A model generated the notes under the pieces. The model made no database searches, was not told where the DNA came from, and saw nothing but the letters and a program-made list of their open reading frames with translations. Below, one piece after another: positions 60,602 through 64,000 of a DNA stretch of 64,000 nucleotides. Numbering within the stretch: position 1 is the first letter of the stretch; each line of letters opens with the position of its first letter. The DNA comes from Mansonella perstans (taxonomy: Eukaryota > Nematoda > Chromadorea > Rhabditida > Onchocercidae), in contig JBAMDO010000181.1 in the NCBI GenBank assembly GCA_037074765.1, forward strand, positions 372,001 through 436,000. Reading direction: 5' to 3'. The position numbers and the translations under genes were made by a program.

Positions 60602-62655
60602 ATGATAAAATTTGCGACGCACTGGCAGCCAGCAAATTATGTAATGTGTGGAAAGGTATTATCGAGAAAACTGCATGGTTTCAGTCCACTCACTCCATTA
60701 TTGTATGCTGAATCGTGCTACTTTACAAAAATTCTACAATTTACTATTGAAGGTTATTTTTCCTTTACTGTATGCATCAGTTTTATTTGGTTAAGACGAA
60801 AACAAATGTAAATGAGAAGAGTTAGTCAACCGCGCTTTGAGCTTTCTTCTAAGCCACTCGTAAATACTTTTGTCTTCGGTTATGCATTTCTCAAGGGCTG
60901 GCAAAACGATTTTGCTGTTTTGCTACTGTTCATTCCTCTAAGATTTCCTTTATAACTTTCTAGTTTTTGCTATTATTAACTTAAAAACAACTGTTAATCG
61001 TTGAAAAGAAAGAAATTGCATGAGAAAATGCTATATTTTCAAAATAATTTTCAGTATTAATTTTTATTCGACAGTTACTTTTCATGAATTGCAAACATTT
61101 ATGCAAAAGTTGAAGTTTTTTGAGGCATACATTCACTGGAAATACCATGGGTTGGTACATTTATGCTCTCCGGTGTGCTGTTTCGTATTGCAAGTTTTCC
61201 ACTGAATGTGTATGCAGAAAAACTGTCCGCTGAAAGATACCGTATTATCAACACCTTAAATTATGAGCTCATGAAAGTTGGTGAATTTTTCGAATCCGAA
61301 ATTGTATGGTTATAGTAGTTCTGCATTTTTTCTTTTTTATAATCGAGTAAATAAATGATTATGGAGATCAACTTGAGTGTATGAAGAGTTGACACAGAAA
61401 GTTATTTTATAAGCATGGTTTTCAGCATACTGATATAGTAAATACTCTTATTTCAGAAGTTCAGCAAGCATTATAATTTGAATATTGTCTCAGGTAAAGA
61501 TGGCCGTTTCTTCCAACTTAATACTACTGATAAATCCATATTGCAGAAGACTAATAAACTGGTAGGTCTTAAAATTGAAATTCATGGAAATCTTCTTTGA
61601 AACTCGAAATTTCTGAAAATTTTCGTACCAGAATTTCTTTCTGTTCGATAAAGTTTTTTCAGTCTAAAGAAATCATACTGGATGTTTGCTGGAAACATCG
61701 CTTACAGCTTTCCCGTATTCAGTACTTGAGGTTTTGCGCTTTGTCAATATGGACATTTTCTTCATTTGCAATTCGAAATGTCATAAGCTGTTAGTATTAT
61801 CTACTTTTCTTTGAACTCGCCTTTCCTCAGACTGTAAACACAACCTTTTTCCGTACTCATACTTTCCGTACAGATATTTATACAATCTCTTCGTTCCAAT
61901 TAATCGAATTTTCATACGCTAATTTTGACTCACTTGTCTTGACCACTACAAGATTTTTGTGGAGTTCATCGTTTCAGCGGAAACTGGTTATCCTTTTAAT
62001 GGCATCTTATGGTTCCCAGATCTGTTACAGCCTGATCCTTACTACATTTTACCGCTATCAGTTGGTATTTTAGGATTTCTCAATTATTTTGTAAGTTCTT
62101 ATTTATAAAACTGATTTTTCTGCAACTTTGAAAAGTGCTTTTTGTGATTATGTTTTGAGCCTAAGCCTAAGCCATTTGAGGCTATTACAGCTCTCTGTAA
62201 TGTTATTAGCTTGATATACCCTGATTTTTTGTATGCTGTTTCAGGCGCAACAGCGTATCTATGCTTATAGTTTGATTAAACTGAAGCCTGTTGCCAATGT
62301 TTGTTACGCTTTGTTCATGACGGTTGGTATATATTTCATGTCGTATATGCCTGTGGTAAGTTTTTCTTGTTCTAATGAAGATCGAAATTTCTGATCCAAG
62401 TTAAGCAGTCCGAAATCTCTATATATTTCCTTTTATTTATATGTGAGATGAGAGAATATTTAAACTACTGAAATCATGTAGGAAAGTGTTAAAATCAACT
62501 TGTTTTAGTGTATACCACTGTTTTGGTTTTCTGTTTCTCTGACTGGAACCATGCAACATTTCGCATTCAGACATCCTAAAGTCAAAAAATTGCTGGGTAT
62601 AAAATCATTGCCCTCAGATTCTACTACTCCTGTACGAGATCTCCTGTTCAAATAA
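60602..62655 (+). CDS. COX18: COX18-type mitochondrial inner-membrane insertase (Oxa1/YidC family)
   Basis: Predicted exons are 60602-60752, 61125-61276, 61457-61561, 61663-61789, 61978-62090, 62245-62355 and 62509-62655 (stop TAA). They sum to 906 bases, or 301 residues, in consistent phase. COX18 moves the C-terminal tail of cytochrome c oxidase subunit 2 across the inner membrane. Matches: an N-terminal basic region (VLSRKLHGFSPLTPLLYAES) suited to a mitochondrial presequence; IPWVGTFMLSGVLFRIASFP, the first conserved helix with its Arg; then YAEKLSAERYRIINTL. IWTFSSFAIRNV and GILWFPDLLQPDPYYILPLS carry the family's aromatic and FPDL signatures, followed by LFWFSVSLTGTMQHFAFRHP near the end. 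The Arg in the first helix (VLFRI) matches the essential hydrophilic-groove Arg of YidC-type insertases. The gene is divergent from csn-4 across about 1.2 kb that holds the 18S relic. The AATAAA at 62651-62656 overlaps the stop codon. Confidence 0.88.
62159..62173. repeat. Short interstitial telomere-like repeat
   Basis: GCCTAAGCCTAAGCC is two and a half copies of the nematode telomere hexamer TTAGGC read in reverse. It lies in a cox18 intron. Confidence 0.6.
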
Positions 62656-62656
62656 A
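62651..62656 (+). terminator. Poly(A) signal overlapping the cox18 stop codon
   Basis: AATAAA at 62651-62656 includes the TAA stop (62653-62655). I see no other AATAAA in the next few hundred bases, so the 3' UTR may be very short. Confidence 0.35.
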
Positions 62657-64000
62657 TTCTTTCAAAATATATCTCTTGATATACCTGAATCTAAGAGGAC
62701 GTATATTAGATGTATATAACACCAGCACAAAAATGAATGGCATGTGGATTTGTGATATTTTTAATTGTTTTGCCCTTTTCTTCCTCTCGGCAATTTTTGC
62801 TGCTGTTTAAAAAAACAAAAAACCTTCTTAATGGTTCATGTAATATTTATTGTTGTACGTTTTATTTCTATCATTGCTACAATTTGCTTGCAACATGTCA
62901 TATCATAACTTTTCCTGAACTCTTTCTGCACATCAGTAGTTCCAAATTTATTGTCTAAATTCATATCTGATTAAGAAATTATTGGTTTTAATACCTAATG
63001 CATGCCTTCAGCATGTTTTTCACTGTTTTGTCTTCCTATCAAGAATGAATGAAGTATTGAAGCTGGCTAAGTATAGCCATTTGTGGTAGTTCTGTCATGC
63101 AGGTTATTAACTTTGCGATAACTGCAAAAAGGAATTTTGGAAGAGTCTAGAACTTAACACACAGAGCTAAGTCGTTTTTTCAAAACACATGGGTAGCAAA
63201 ACGCTTAGGTTTACAGGCTCCAAAACATTTTTCATATATAAATGTAATCGGGTAAAATCTTGGGTATAGAAATCTTCCGAAGTTACATAACGTAACTGAT
63301 CAGTTACTAATCAGCAACTTTAGACCTATATCCACTTTTGAATTACAAATCAGCGACTTTTTCATTAGTCGATCGGAATTTTTATGGAAGTCCACAGATC
63401 TAATATAATGACTTTAAAGTTATTAATGGTTTTGCATTGTTTCAAGGTTCCTTTACATTACGACTGCTATGTATTCCATACTGACTTTCGGTCATTGAAA
63501 AATAAATTCATACTTATTCAAAGTTACGTTCTGCAGTTATTGAGATCATTCCTCAATTGTAGGTTGAAAGTTGTCAGGATTTGCCGTAATAGTGGAAGAC
63601 AGGAGTTGTTTTATCGATCGATTTGCTTAAACTTTATGTTGAACTGTTTGTAGTTTCTACCCATAACTTTTACTTGCCGACTTATATTTTTATTACACAA
63701 CATAAGCATTTTATTATAACAAAACGTAGATTCAGGAATCACCAAACTTTATTTCTCCCTCGTACGTAAAATACTAAAGCCCATTGCGAATTGATGGCGC
63801 AAAGCAAATAATTTTGATTTGCGAAATAACTACAAAATTCAAGTATAAGCACTGTGGAGTAAACAGATTTGATCAGATGAAAAGAGACATTTCGATGTTA
63901 ATTTGCTAATAAAGAATCGCTATGTGAAAAATAAAGAAAGAGGAATACAAATAGCTTTTATACATTGTTTATTCCATTTCCCTCCGATATGGGTAGAAAT
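62657..64000. other. Intergenic DNA at the right edge
   Basis: No supported coding exon. A perfect 16-bp palindrome (GTAACTGATCAGTTAC) lies at 63292-63307. The open frames here are short and without motifs. Confidence 0.5.

Overview
The window looks like nuclear chromosomal DNA of a nematode, most likely a filarial or other clade III parasite. Base composition is strongly AT-rich. Genes are cut into many small exons by introns of about 50 to 1,500 bases, with acceptors of the TTTTCAG, TTTTAG or TTTGAG type. Several starts sit just behind splice-leader-type acceptors. The gene set includes nematode-style innexin, EB-module and PAN/ZP cuticle-type proteins. All exon models were built by eye from open frames, splice sites, phase consistency and family motifs. 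None was checked by a database search or RNA data.

Layout. 1-3226 (+): the 3' nine tenths of a TMEM184-family membrane protein, cut by the window edge. 5068-7284 (+): NF-YA, the sequence-specific CCAAT-binding subunit of NF-Y. 7285-18738: an 11 kb gene-poor stretch with GT repeats and a pre-miRNA-like hairpin near 12.2 kb. 18739-23535 (+): an innexin. 25477-29164 (+): a secreted cysteine-rich EB-module protein. 29235-30620 (-): a Ptf1a/Fer3-type bHLH factor with its 5' end unresolved. 32247-37691 (-): a PAN/apple plus ZP-domain transmembrane protein. 37849-38435 (-): a short PAN-domain gene or fragment. 40870-46769 (-): a protein with 11 C2H2-type zinc fingers. 46770-56033: 9 kb with no convincing gene. 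56034-59401 (-): COP9 signalosome subunit 4. About 59725-59909 (+): a decayed piece of nuclear 18S rRNA. 60602-62655 (+): the COX18 mitochondrial insertase.

The genes do not form one pathway. Three are developmental regulators (NF-YA, bHLH, zinc finger), three act at the cell surface or cuticle (innexin, EB protein, PAN-ZP protein), and three are housekeeping genes (TMEM184, CSN4, COX18).

The most useful oddities are: the 18S relic between divergent csn-4 and cox18; a 33-bp tandem duplication that copies a splice donor in the zinc-finger gene; GC-AG introns, one inside the NF-YA DNA-binding domain; a duplicated, decayed ZP exon; CCAAT boxes at the start of the NF-YA gene itself; two donors four bases apart in the bHLH gene; and the hairpin at 12.2 kb with an upstream TATA box.
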